Source: V1-33 sp964523105
Lineage (GTDB): Bacteria; Verrucomicrobiota; Verrucomicrobiia; Verrucomicrobiales; V1-33
Assembly (NCBI GenBank): GCA_964523105.1
Contig: CAZFZN010000010.1
Span: 122,195 to 186,194 of the forward strand
Length of the DNA: 64,000 bases
Reading direction: 5' to 3'
In this document: piece after piece, positions 54,437-62,415 of the stretch
Layout of the letters: each line of letters begins with the position of its first letter
Numbering within the stretch: position 1 is the stretch's first letter
Translations under genes and position numbers: made by a program
Notes under the pieces: generated by a model
Told to the model about the DNA's origin: nothing
The model's input: only the letters and a program-made list of their open reading frames with translations
The model's database searches: none

Positions 54437-54687
54437 TCAGGGAAGCATCGTCGCTCCGCGGATGACGCCGGCGGGAAGCACTCCCGGCGCGGGAGTCACC
54501 TGGATGTATTTGACGTTGCGCATGGGGATGACGAAGGGCCGCCGTTCATCTCCAGCGCCAGCTGGTCGGCATCGATGGCCTTGCGCACACTGGCCGCGAG
54601 TTCGGCGGCATCTCCGATCACCTGTTTTGGGAAGCTCGCGCTGAGTTTCGTGCCGTCGTTGAGGAAGATGGTGAGTTTGCGGGCGAT
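54437..54687 (-). pseudogene. Small conserved-looking gene, frameshifted and without a start codon
   Basis: From 54687 the minus strand reads (ATC)-ARKLTIFLNDGTKLSASF then PKQVIGDAAELAASVRKA, IDADQLALEMNGG, after which the frame shifts to PFVIPMRNVKYIQVTPAPG and VLPAGVIRGATMLP with a stop at 54437. The interval is 251 nt, one short of a whole number of codons, matching one lost C near 54542. The position of the expected initiator is ATC, not ATG. Two lesions argue for decay rather than a sequencing error. Function is unknown. Confidence 0.6.
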
Positions 54688-54743
54688 GGGAGAAGGTTAT
54701 TGTCGCAGGTGTTGGAAATTCAGATCAGGGCTCCGCAGAAGGA

Positions 54744-55109
54744 TCACTCTTTCTTCGCGGCCTCGCTGGTATCCTTGATGGTAGTTCCGGTGTTCTTAAT
54801 CACGCCGCCGGTATTCTGCCCGCTGCTGCGAATGGTGCTGCCCGTGGTTTTCACGGTGCCCTCGCCGGCGGCTTTGACGGTGCCGGCGGTGGCCTTCTTG
54901 ACATCGCCCTCGGCGATGCCGGTGCCGGCGGTGCTCACGGTGTTGCCCACGGTCTTCACCGCGCCGGTGCCGGCGGTGACCGCGGTGCGGCCCACCCCGC
55001 GCACGCCCTCACCGACAGTCCGGGCGGTGCCGGTGGCGGCGGTTTCAGCAGTGTTGCAGGAGGCGAGGGCGAAAAGGGAGAGAGCGGGAATGAGAATGGA
55101 TTTGTTCAT
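54744..55109 (-). CDS. Small lipoprotein with Thr/Gly/Val repeats
   Basis: A 121-residue lipoprotein with no recognised domain. The start at 55109 gives MNKSILIPALSLFALASC with the lipid-modified Cys at residue 18. The rest is low complexity, built of loose repeats such as GEGVRGVGRTAVTAGTGAV, KTVGNTVSTAGTGIAEGD and KATAGTVKAAGEGTVK, and ends in a charged tail. The pattern suggests an elongated or amphipathic helical structure at the envelope. It follows the beta-barrel gene at 55153 by 43 nt on the same strand. Confidence 0.75.
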   Translation of the reverse strand: MNKSILIPALSLFALASCNTAETAATGTARTVGEGVRGVGRTAVTAGTGAVKTVGNTVSTAGTGIAEGDVKKATAGTVKAAGEGTVKTTGSTIRSSGQNTGGVIKNTGTTIKDTSEAAKKE

Positions 55110-55152
55110 GGTGCGGGATGGATTGGGACTCCGGGATTCGACGCCGGGCAAG

Positions 55153-55941
55153 TCATTTCGGAAACAGCAGCGTCACGCCGGCCCGGAGGCCCCACTCCGG
55201 CCCGCCGTCGGGGCTTTCCGCATACCAGCGCGCGCCGGCGAAGAACTGCACCGGCTGCTTCCCGATCGTGACCAGCTGGGAGACCACGAAGTTCACGGGG
55301 ATCGTCCACTGGTCGTGCGTCCAGTCGTAGGTGCTTTCCGAATTCACTGTGAAGGTGGTCTTGGTCGGCGTGATGTAGGAGCAGAACGGCTGGAGGAACG
55401 TGGCGTTGACGTCGTCGTGATTCCCGTCGCCCTCCACGCCCCACACGTGATTGACCAGCGCGCCATAAGTCCAGGGTCCTTCCTGCTTGAGCGCCAGCGC
55501 CGTCGGACCGAGCCCAAGCTGATCGCTGCCCAGCAAATCGTCAGTCGCGCTTGGCCACAGCACCACAGGACCCGCCGCGAGGATCCAGCCGTTCACCGGC
55601 GCCTTGGGGGAGAAGAAGAAGCTTTGCAGAATGTCGCCCATGCCCGAGGCGTCCTCCACGCCGAACGCCGGCGAGTCGGCATCAATGAGCGGCACGATGG
55701 TGCGGATGATCAGGTTCCACTCGTCATTGAGACTAACGGGAATGACCGGCTGCACATTGAGCGTGATGCGCCCGGCATCGCGCGGACCGAAGCCCTCGTC
55801 ATAGTTGAACTGAAACGGGACGGAGATGAGGCTGGCGACGGGATTGGCCAGTTGTTTGGCGAGATCGGCGTCGTCGGCAAAGGTGGCGCCGGCGGAACCG
55901 GCGAGAACTGCCGTGAGGATGATCAGTGATTTTGTTTTCAT
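55153..55941 (-). CDS. Putative outer-membrane transporter-like beta-barrel protein
   Basis: A 262-residue exported protein. It starts with a signal peptide (MKTKSLIILTAVLAGSAGATFA) and continues with alternating polar and hydrophobic strands (GRITLNVQPVIPVSLNDEWNLIIRTIVPLI, FFFSPKAPVNGWILAAGPVVLWPSATD), ending in strand LRAGVTLLF-PK. Similar proteins are annotated as transporters related to the MetA-pathway phenol-degradation family; the substrate is unknown. It is upstream of the small lipoprotein and 68 nt downstream of the HAD phosphatase gene, so the three may be co-transcribed. Confidence 0.72.
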   Translation of the reverse strand: MKTKSLIILTAVLAGSAGATFADDADLAKQLANPVASLISVPFQFNYDEGFGPRDAGRITLNVQPVIPVSLNDEWNLIIRTIVPLIDADSPAFGVEDASGMGDILQSFFFSPKAPVNGWILAAGPVVLWPSATDDLLGSDQLGLGPTALALKQEGPWTYGALVNHVWGVEGDGNHDDVNATFLQPFCSYITPTKTTFTVNSESTYDWTHDQWTIPVNFVVSQLVTIGKQPVQFFAGARWYAESPDGGPEWGLRAGVTLLFPK

Positions 55942-56009
55942 GGACGACTTTGCGTTGATGGAGGCCTGCCATGAGGCGCGGCTTGCTCAGATGACTCCGG
56001 AGGCAGGGT

Positions 56010-56993
56010 CTATTGGTCCAACCCCGGAAAAACTGACTTCCAGTCGTCCTTCATGCTGACGATGGTCCAGCCGCGCCCGGGTCCTTCGTCGAGGCCTTTT
56101 TCAAGTTTGCCGATGTGGGATTCGCGGTCGTAGGCGAATTCGCGCGCGGCATCGGTGTGATGGATGAGCAGGCCGAAGCGCGGGCCGCTGCCGGCGGTGG
56201 TCCATTCCAGCATTTGGAAGTCGCCGTCGGAGTTGCCGAAGGCCATGAGCGGGCGTCGGCCGATGTGCTGCTGGATGCCGACGGGCTTGCCGGCTTTGTC
56301 GTCAATGAAGTTCAACTCCGGCAGGCGGACGATGACGGGCTTGCCGTCGCGGACTTCGTATTTGGTTTTGATGCTGCTGCCGACGACCTGCTCCGGCGGG
56401 ATGCCATAGACTTTCTCCGCCCACGGGCGCATGAACTCGATACCGCCGCCGGAGACGATGAAGGTCTTGAAAGCGTTGGCGCGGAGATACGTCAGGACTT
56501 CGAGCATCGGCTGATAGACCATTTCCGTATAGAGCCGGCCGGTCTTCGGATGCTTCGCCGTGGCGAGCCAGTCGGTGACGATTTTTTCAAACTCCTCCGC
56601 GGTCATGCCGGCGTGCGTGGCCATGGCCATTTCCAGGAGCGCCTTCTCGCCGCCGGCCAGCGCGGCTTTGACATCGCCTTTGAGCACGGAGGCGAAGGGC
56701 TCCTTGTTTTTCCACTCCGGATGCTGCGGCGCGAGGGTTTTGATGCGGTCGAAGATGAAGAAGGCCTGGAAATACATCGGCTGCTCGCTCCACAGCGTGC
56801 CGTCGTTGTCGAAGACGGCGATGCGCTCCGCCGCCGGCACGAAGTCCGGCGAGCCGGGTTTGGTGACTTTTTCCACAAAGGCGACGATGGCTTTCTTCGG
56901 CGCGGTGTCGCTCCATGAAGCAAGCGGCTCGGCGGCGGGAGCGGTGAGGGCGAGCAGTGCGGAGGCGATGAGGGCGGTGATGATGCGTTTCAT
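56010..56993 (-). CDS. Exported HAD-superfamily phosphatase
   Basis: A 327-residue exported phosphatase-like protein. The start at 56993 gives MKRIITALIASALLALTAPAA as signal peptide; a 29-residue extension upstream is unlikely. HAD motif I is FDNDGTLW with nucleophile Asp62 and Asp64; motif II is TFIVSGGG; motif IV is AFGNSDGDFQML. The helical cap (residues ~75-170) resembles phosphoserine phosphatase-like members. A periplasmic acid phosphatase role is likely. It heads a group of three minus-strand genes with the beta-barrel protein and the small lipoprotein. Confidence 0.88.
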   Translation of the reverse strand: MKRIITALIASALLALTAPAAEPLASWSDTAPKKAIVAFVEKVTKPGSPDFVPAAERIAVFDNDGTLWSEQPMYFQAFFIFDRIKTLAPQHPEWKNKEPFASVLKGDVKAALAGGEKALLEMAMATHAGMTAEEFEKIVTDWLATAKHPKTGRLYTEMVYQPMLEVLTYLRANAFKTFIVSGGGIEFMRPWAEKVYGIPPEQVVGSSIKTKYEVRDGKPVIVRLPELNFIDDKAGKPVGIQQHIGRRPLMAFGNSDGDFQMLEWTTAGSGPRFGLLIHHTDAAREFAYDRESHIGKLEKGLDEGPGRGWTIVSMKDDWKSVFPGLDQ

Positions 56994-57098
56994 AGTGTGG
57001 TGTGCGGGGTTTAGTCTCGAAAGGAAAATGGAGAGGAAGAAAACCACAGCCGACCGAAGGAAGACCGGCGAACATTTCATGTTAACTGTTGAGCCAAA

Positions 57099-57212
57099 TG
57101 GACGCTGATTAACACGGATTTACGCGAGATTTCGGAATCACTTACCTGAGGAGGATTCACGTGATCACAACTTGCTGAGCATCTGTGTTTATCCGGGTCC
57201 ATCCGTGGTTCT
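57099..57212. repeat. Inverted pair of the dispersed ATCCGTG-type repeat
   Basis: Copy B (57099-57125, GACGCTGATTAACACGGATT on the plus strand) is the reverse form of copy C (57180-57212, ATCTGTGTTTATCCGGGTCC, then ATCCGTGGTTC). The two face each other across ~54 bp in the 235-bp gap between the HAD gene and the DUF4239-like gene, and could fold as a large imperfect hairpin. Copy A is at 50491. Confidence 0.6.
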
Positions 57213-57228
57213 ATGTTCCTCATAAGGT

Positions 57229-58005
57229 TCAGTTCATGGAGGTGCGAAGCTCGACGAGAGCTTGATCGAAGGAGTCGATGCGGACGAGCCCGAGGCGGGG
57301 GAATTCGATGTCGAGAATGAGATAGACGGAGAGCGCCATGATGGCGGCGAAGCCGAACAGGTGGAGGCGGCTCTGGTTGGCGGATTTGGCCATGCCGAAA
57401 CCGGCCATGAGTCCGCTAACGAGCACGAGCAGACCCAGCATCACGAAGACGGCCAGCGGCGGATGCTGGCGCGCGGCCATGAGGCGGCTGGTGCTGAGGT
57501 CGAATGTTTCATTCACCGGCGGCAGGAGCACTTGGGCGATCGGCGTGGATTTGTCGGCTTTGGCGGCGCGGATCAGGCCGTCCCAGATTTCCTGCTGAAT
57601 GGCGGTGAGCCGGACAAGCCCGGCGCGGACGGAATCCTCGTCGGCGACATTCCGCACGATCTCCATCTGCGTGTCCAGATAGCGGCGGAAGCCGTCGCGG
57701 GCCTTTTCCTGGTCGCCGCCGGGCAGCAGATCGAGCCGCAGCCACGCGGTGCCGATGGCATTCACCTGCTGCGTAATGAGGTCGCGCCGTTCGTGGAATC
57801 GTGAGGCGGCGCCCGTGAAAGTGAAGGCGATGAGCAGGCCCATGAGACCGAACACCGCCCCATCGAGCGCGCCGAGTCCGGCCTGCCCGTCATCGCCGGT
57901 GGTTTGCAGCCGCCGCCGGCCGATGCGCCACCCGATCCGCAGGCAGGCGAGCAGTCCGCCGAAGATGAGGGCGGCGAAGGCGAACGACAGCAGGATTTTT
58001 GACAT
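57229..58005 (-). CDS. DUF4239-like membrane protein
   Basis: A 258-residue inner-membrane protein with an N-terminal helix (ILLSFAFAALIFGGLLAC), a second in GAVFGLMGLLIAFTFTGAASRFHERRDLI, a long soluble helical middle and two C-terminal helices (LAVFVMLGLLVLVSGLMAGFG, FGFAAIMALSVYLILDIEFPRLG). The FTFTGAASRFxxRRxLI and ILDIEFPRLGLVRID blocks fit the bestrophin-like DUF4239 family. Function is unknown; an ion-channel fold has been suggested for relatives. It lies 22 nt after batD and is probably the last gene of that operon. Confidence 0.82.
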   Translation of the reverse strand: MSKILLSFAFAALIFGGLLACLRIGWRIGRRRLQTTGDDGQAGLGALDGAVFGLMGLLIAFTFTGAASRFHERRDLITQQVNAIGTAWLRLDLLPGGDQEKARDGFRRYLDTQMEIVRNVADEDSVRAGLVRLTAIQQEIWDGLIRAAKADKSTPIAQVLLPPVNETFDLSTSRLMAARQHPPLAVFVMLGLLVLVSGLMAGFGMAKSANQSRLHLFGFAAIMALSVYLILDIEFPRLGLVRIDSFDQALVELRTSMN

Positions 58006-58027
58006 GGGCGTGGCAATGGTTTCGGAA

Positions 58028-59320
58028 TCAGAAGACGTGCGGCGCGGGCAGCCCGGGGTTCAAGGGCGGCAGGCCGGCGGACTTGTCAGGCTGTGAGTAG
58101 CGGGATTTTCGCGCGAGGCGTGCGCGGAACGCTCTATCCAGCAACTCCGGCTGCCATGCCGCGCCCGGTTCGGGTCCGAAAAGATGACGCTGCAGTTCGA
58201 GCACCGCGCGATGCAATGCGTCGTCACCGCCAGGATGGTCGGCCGTGGGGGAAAACGATGTCGCCTCGCACCATGCCGTCCATGCCTCATGGGCGGCCCG
58301 GGCATCGTGACCGCGGCAGGCGCGCAGGAGTTGCCGCGCGGCTACGCGATCCGGCGGCCGGAGCCACTGCTTGAGCCGGGCCAGCCACGCGCCGATGCGC
58401 CGGCGCAGCGCGATGCCGGCGATCGCGACCGCCAAAGCCGCAATGAGCCAGAGCCACGCCCGGCGTCCGCCGGTGGCCCTCGCGGCCGGTGTTGCGGCGG
58501 AAGGGGCGGCGGCAATCTCGAACGTCACGGCCGGCAGCGTTTTGGATTCCAGTTTCTGAGTGTGCGGATTCCACCACTGCCAGGTCAGTGCGGGCAGCGT
58601 GTGGGTGCCGGGTTCCTGCGCGAGGTAAGTCAGGGTCTCACGGCGCTCGCCGCGGAGGTCACCCCGGTCGGAGGTGTCATTCGTCTGTACATCGGGCGGG
58701 TAAATTCTCATGCCATCCGGTGCGGTGCCGGGAGCCGGCGCGAGGGCCATGCCGGGGACATTGTTGGCGCGCTGAATGATCGTGCGTTTGAAGACAGCGC
58801 CCTGTTGCGCCGGCCCGGGAGCGGGCTGCCATTGTTCGCTCACCTCAAAGGAATCCGTCGTCACCAGAAACCCTGACGTTTCCGTTCCGGGCGGGCGATT
58901 GATGGTGACCGTGGTAGCCGGGACAGTTTCCTTGCGGTCCGTCACCGGGCCCGTGAAGCCGTCGCGGCTGCCAAAGCGGACTTCGAATGGTGGAATCTCC
59001 AGCGTACCAGACTTCTGCGAATAGAAGGCGAACTCGTGGGTCTGCACAAACCACGTCTCTCCCTCGATTTCCCGGGAGGAGACGGTCGCGCTTCCCGGTT
59101 TGAACAGAAAGCAGCCGGGAATCTGCGGAAGGGAAAAGGCGGTCGCGCCTCCAAACGACCCCTGGGTGCGCAGGTCCACAAATACCGCCAGCCGCTGCCC
59201 GGTCCACGCGGTGGATTCCGGCACCCGCACTCCCACCGGTGCCACGTCCGCGAGAGCGGAGATGGAAAGCAGACAGGCGATCAGCAGCTGTCCGGCGGCC
59301 TGGCAGGAAGTCGGTCTCAT
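58028..59320 (-). CDS. batD: BatD-like protein
   Basis: A 430-residue exported membrane protein of the BatD type. Signal peptide MRPTSCQAAGQLLIACLLSISALA; then beta-rich Ig-like segments (GQRLAVFVDLRTQG, WFVQTHEFAFYSQKSGTLEIPPFEVRFG), one transmembrane helix near residues 290-310 (AWLWLIAALAVAIAGIAL), and a cytoplasmic C-terminus. Bat proteins act with MoxR AAA+ ATPases and von Willebrand domain proteins; roles in stress tolerance and envelope assembly are proposed. The start codon overlaps the stop of the upstream TPR gene (ATGA). The polypeptide is shorter than many BatD proteins. Confidence 0.82.
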   Translation of the reverse strand: MRPTSCQAAGQLLIACLLSISALADVAPVGVRVPESTAWTGQRLAVFVDLRTQGSFGGATAFSLPQIPGCFLFKPGSATVSSREIEGETWFVQTHEFAFYSQKSGTLEIPPFEVRFGSRDGFTGPVTDRKETVPATTVTINRPPGTETSGFLVTTDSFEVSEQWQPAPGPAQQGAVFKRTIIQRANNVPGMALAPAPGTAPDGMRIYPPDVQTNDTSDRGDLRGERRETLTYLAQEPGTHTLPALTWQWWNPHTQKLESKTLPAVTFEIAAAPSAATPAARATGGRRAWLWLIAALAVAIAGIALRRRIGAWLARLKQWLRPPDRVAARQLLRACRGHDARAAHEAWTAWCEATSFSPTADHPGGDDALHRAVLELQRHLFGPEPGAAWQPELLDRAFRARLARKSRYSQPDKSAGLPPLNPGLPAPHVF

Positions 59321-59997
59321 GGCTTTGACTCCGTTTCCATCGCCTGTTGCCAGGCGAATTTCGCCTTCAGAAAATCTGCGGGCCGCGTGTTCACGCGGCG
59401 CAGCCACATCGCCTGCATCGTCGCATCACTGCCAGCCGTCTCGCCGGCCACCTGAGTATCCTGTCCACCGGTTTGCTTCTTCTTGTCGAAGACGATTTTG
59501 TCAGCTCCGAGCTTTTGGTCGCCGAGGTCGCCGCCTTTCTGTTCGATGAGTTTGGCGCGGGCTGCGGCGAGGTCGCGGTTCTCGCGGGCTTCGGGCCAGC
59601 CGGGCCGCAGAGCGAGCGCCTTGTCATAGGTGCCCACGGCGGTGTCATACTTGCCGAGCATGACCCGGGCGTTGCCCTCATTGAAGCGCGCCTCCGCACT
59701 GTCGCGCCGCGCAAAGGCCTGCGCGGCTTTGGCGAATTCGCCTGCGCGATACCATGCCGTGCCCTGCCACAACGGATCGCGAAACGCCTCCGCCGCGGCA
59801 GTGAACTGCCCGCGCTTAAGCAGACGATGCCCGAGCTGATCGGGCGTGAGCCATACGCCGCGATCCGACAGAACGATCACGGCCACAAGCGCTGCCGCAG
59901 CGAGTGCAACCACGAGCAGCGCGGCCTTTGCGAGTGGCAGGCGCTTGCGCGTCCGGTGCCCCGGTGATGCGGCAATGCTGGCGGATGGATGCTTCAT
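59317..59997 (-). CDS. TPR protein of the Bat operon (BatC/BatE-like)
   Basis: A 226-residue membrane-anchored protein. A basic N-terminus is followed by a transmembrane helix (AALLVVALAAAALVAVIVL, residues ~25-43) and TPR-like helices: LLKRGQFTAAAEAFRDPLWQ, AWYRAGEFAKAAQAFARR, RFNEGNARVMLGKYDTAVGT, DKALALRPGWPEARENRDLA. The C-terminal third is polar. It is flanked by 4-bp ATGA overlaps with batB and batD, so it is translationally coupled to both. It probably scaffolds the VWA proteins. Confidence 0.82.
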   Translation of the reverse strand: MKHPSASIAASPGHRTRKRLPLAKAALLVVALAAAALVAVIVLSDRGVWLTPDQLGHRLLKRGQFTAAAEAFRDPLWQGTAWYRAGEFAKAAQAFARRDSAEARFNEGNARVMLGKYDTAVGTYDKALALRPGWPEARENRDLAAARAKLIEQKGGDLGDQKLGADKIVFDKKKQTGGQDTQVAGETAGSDATMQAMWLRRVNTRPADFLKAKFAWQQAMETESKP

Positions 59998-60911
59998 GTC
60001 TGCACCCCCTCTTCTACACGGCGAAAGGACAGCGCCACAAGTGCGGCCAGCACCGGAGTGAGGTACCAGCCTGCCTCTTCCCAGCGTGTCTCTCCTTCAC
60101 CTGCAATTCCGTGAGGCGCGCGCGCGGCGGCCCGCACGACGGCGTGAATGTCGTCGTCCCCGGTGGTGAGCGGCTGAACCGGTGCCCGCAGGGATTTCGC
60201 GGCCGCCTCAAGATCTGCAGCGCCATCGCTGTCCGGCGGCGCGAGGCTCAGAAACTGCACGCTCACTTCACTTTTCGCGGCCGCCGCGCGCAGCGCGGCT
60301 GAGTTGTCAGGAGCGGAGTCCGCCACGACCAGAACGGCGCCGCCTCCGGGCATGATTTCCGCCGCCTTGAGCAGTGCGAGGTCAAGCCGGTCGCCCGGCA
60401 CCGGCATGATCTCCGGGGCAATGTTCTGCGCCATTTGGGCGATTGCTTCCGTGTCCTTCGTCGGCGGCAGTACCAAATGTGCCGAGCCCGCATAAGCGAT
60501 CAGGCCCAGCGGCTGTCCCCGGCGTTCCGTTGCGAGGTCTGTGATTTTGAGCCGGGCGCGTTCGATGCGCGACGGCGCGGGATCGGGCTGATCCATGCTC
60601 GTGTCCGCCTTGAGCAGAATGAGGAGCGGCGTGGCATCCTCGGCAAAGGGACTCGGCTCCGGCCGCCACGTCGGGCCGGCGACGGCCACAACAGCTGTGA
60701 GCCATGCGACCAGCAGCCAGTGCGCCGTGCCATGTCCTGCGGTGCCCTTTCGTTCCACGAGGGCTTCCATCAGTTCGGCGTCCATGCAGTTTCGCCATCC
60801 GCGCAGCGGATCGGCGGCGCGCCGCCACAGCCACCACACCAGCACCGTGAGCGGTGCGAGCAGCAGCAGCAGCGGCCGGATGAAGTGGAAGCTGGCCAGT
60901 GCGTCCATCAT
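59994..60911 (-). CDS. batB: BatB-like VWA protein with degenerate MIDAS
   Basis: A 305-residue membrane protein. It opens MMDALASFHFIRPLLLLLAPLTVLVWWLWRR with one transmembrane segment, a second near residues 64-80, then a von Willebrand A domain and a last helix (YLTPVLAALVALSF). The metal-ion site DxSxS is altered: LLKADTSMD has Asp103, Ser105 but Asp at the position of the second Ser, so metal binding may be weak. The start at 60911 overlaps the batA stop (ATGA); ATG at 60908 is an alternative. Confidence 0.82.
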   Translation of the reverse strand: MMDALASFHFIRPLLLLLAPLTVLVWWLWRRAADPLRGWRNCMDAELMEALVERKGTAGHGTAHWLLVAWLTAVVAVAGPTWRPEPSPFAEDATPLLILLKADTSMDQPDPAPSRIERARLKITDLATERRGQPLGLIAYAGSAHLVLPPTKDTEAIAQMAQNIAPEIMPVPGDRLDLALLKAAEIMPGGGAVLVVADSAPDNSAALRAAAAKSEVSVQFLSLAPPDSDGAADLEAAAKSLRAPVQPLTTGDDDIHAVVRAAARAPHGIAGEGETRWEEAGWYLTPVLAALVALSFRRVEEGVQT

Positions 60912-61945
60912 GCGGTCACCCCCAGTTCTCCCGTCAGGGGATTGACCCGCACCGCAGCGGGCGTCGCATGCGCACCGGCGCGGCGAGGCATGCGGCACCT
61001 GACAAACTTTTCCGTCAGGGACAGCACCAGAGCGGCGAGCAGCACCCACGGAAAGAGGTCGCGGCGCGGACGGTGACTGGCCGTGTTCACCTCGCGTGTC
61101 TCCACCTTGTCGAGTTCCCCGTAGATGCCCGCGAGCGCCTTGCGGTCAGCGGCAAAGTAATAATTTCCTCCCGCCGCCGCCGCGACCTCGCGCAGCGCCG
61201 CTTCATCGAGTTTCTCCTCGCCGACGGTGGTGGGATCGCCGATGGCGACCGTGTGAATGCGGATGTCGCGCTGCGCCGCCACGCGCGCGGCTTCCGCCGG
61301 CGGCACCTGGCTCTTGGTGTCATTGCCATCGGTCAGGGCGATGATGGTCTTCGCGGGAACCTCGCTGCCCTCGAAAAGATTCACCCCCAGCCCGATGGCG
61401 TCGCCGAAGGCCGTGCGCGGCCCGGCCATGCCGATGGCCGTTTCTTCGAGCAGCCGCCGGGCCAGCGTGAGATCAGTGGAGAACGGCGCCTGCAAGAACG
61501 GAGCATCCCCGAACACCACGAGGCCGACGCGATCGCCTTCGCGCCGGGTCAGAAAGTCACCGAGCACTTCCTTCACCGCCGTTAGCCGGTCCACTTTCGC
61601 TCCCGCCTGATTGGTGAAGTCCTCGTGCTGCATCGAGCCTGACAAGTCCACGAGCAGCAATAAATCGCGCGCCGGCACCGTGCGCGTGAGCGCGGGCTCA
61701 AGCCATTGCGGGCGCGCCAGCGCGCCCAGCACCAGCAGCCAGAGCAGCACCGGGATGCACCAAGACTTGATTCCCCGCGCGATCTGCGCCGGCGCCGGTC
61801 CGGCACCGGCCGCATCGCGGATTCGTTCGGCGAATGGAACCCGTACCGCCACCGCCGGACGCCGGCGCGCCGGCAGCGCCGCCCGCAGCAGCCACGGCAG
61901 TGGCACCAGCGCGAAGAGCCAGGGATGGGCGAAGACGAGGTTCAC
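60908..61945 (-). CDS. batA: BatA VWA-domain membrane protein
   Basis: A 345-residue protein starting with GTG at 61945 (V/M-NLVFAHPWLFALVPLPWLL); this start makes a 4-bp GTGA overlap with the upstream gene and removes a non-conserved 16-residue extension. Hydrophobic helices lie near residues 8-22 and 62-78. The VWA domain has an intact MIDAS, DLSGSM from Asp100, followed by VGLVVFGDAPFLQAPFS, RTAFGDAIGLG and IIALTDGND. A C-terminal helix anchors it (FPWVLLAALVLSLTE). It is the metal-binding member of the MoxR-Bat module. Confidence 0.92.
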   Translation of the reverse strand: MNLVFAHPWLFALVPLPWLLRAALPARRRPAVAVRVPFAERIRDAAGAGPAPAQIARGIKSWCIPVLLWLLVLGALARPQWLEPALTRTVPARDLLLLVDLSGSMQHEDFTNQAGAKVDRLTAVKEVLGDFLTRREGDRVGLVVFGDAPFLQAPFSTDLTLARRLLEETAIGMAGPRTAFGDAIGLGVNLFEGSEVPAKTIIALTDGNDTKSQVPPAEAARVAAQRDIRIHTVAIGDPTTVGEEKLDEAALREVAAAAGGNYYFAADRKALAGIYGELDKVETREVNTASHRPRRDLFPWVLLAALVLSLTEKFVRCRMPRRAGAHATPAAVRVNPLTGELGVTA

Positions 61946-62415
61946 GTTGCAGGTTCGGAAGTTGTTTCGGGAGGGCGATGGCCGGTGATCCACGCCCGGG
62001 CGTAGTTTTTGAAAGGACTGATCTCTCCGCGCCCGGAGCCCGGGGCGTAGGGTCCGGCGATCAACTGCGCGCGCACTTCGTCAGGCATGGGCTGCGGCAG
62101 ACGGCCGGCCAGCCACTCGGCCCAGCGGGTGCCGTTTGTCAGGGCGATCTCCTCGCGGGGCGCAATCGCGAGGGCGGCGCGGCGGAGCAATTCCGCGATC
62201 GATGCCGCATCGTTCGCGGCCTCGAGATCCCGCAGCGCTTCGCGGCGCCATGCGTTGGCGCGCCAGACCCGCCGGCGGTAAAGGAACAGCAGGAACAGCA
62301 GCGCACCGGCGGCGGCCATCATCACATACCACCCGGGAGCCGGCGGCCACGCTGCCACTTCCGGCGGCGGCACGAGGTCGTGCAGGCGTTCGAGGCTGAC
62401 TTCGTTTTCATTCAT
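61942..62415 (-). CDS. DUF4381 family membrane protein of the Bat operon
   Basis: A 157-residue protein with the DUF4381 layout: LERLHDLVPPPEVAAWPPAPGWY, a transmembrane helix (MMAAAGALLFLLFLYRRRVW), and helices REALRDLEAA..IAELLRRAALAI and NGTRWAEWLAGRLP. The family occurs between DUF58 and VWA genes in MoxR operons. Start (62415) and stop overlap the neighbours by 4 bp on both sides. Function beyond the operon is unknown. Confidence 0.87.
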   Translation of the reverse strand: MNENEVSLERLHDLVPPPEVAAWPPAPGWYVMMAAAGALLFLLFLYRRRVWRANAWRREALRDLEAANDAASIAELLRRAALAIAPREEIALTNGTRWAEWLAGRLPQPMPDEVRAQLIAGPYAPGSGRGEISPFKNYARAWITGHRPPETTSEPAT

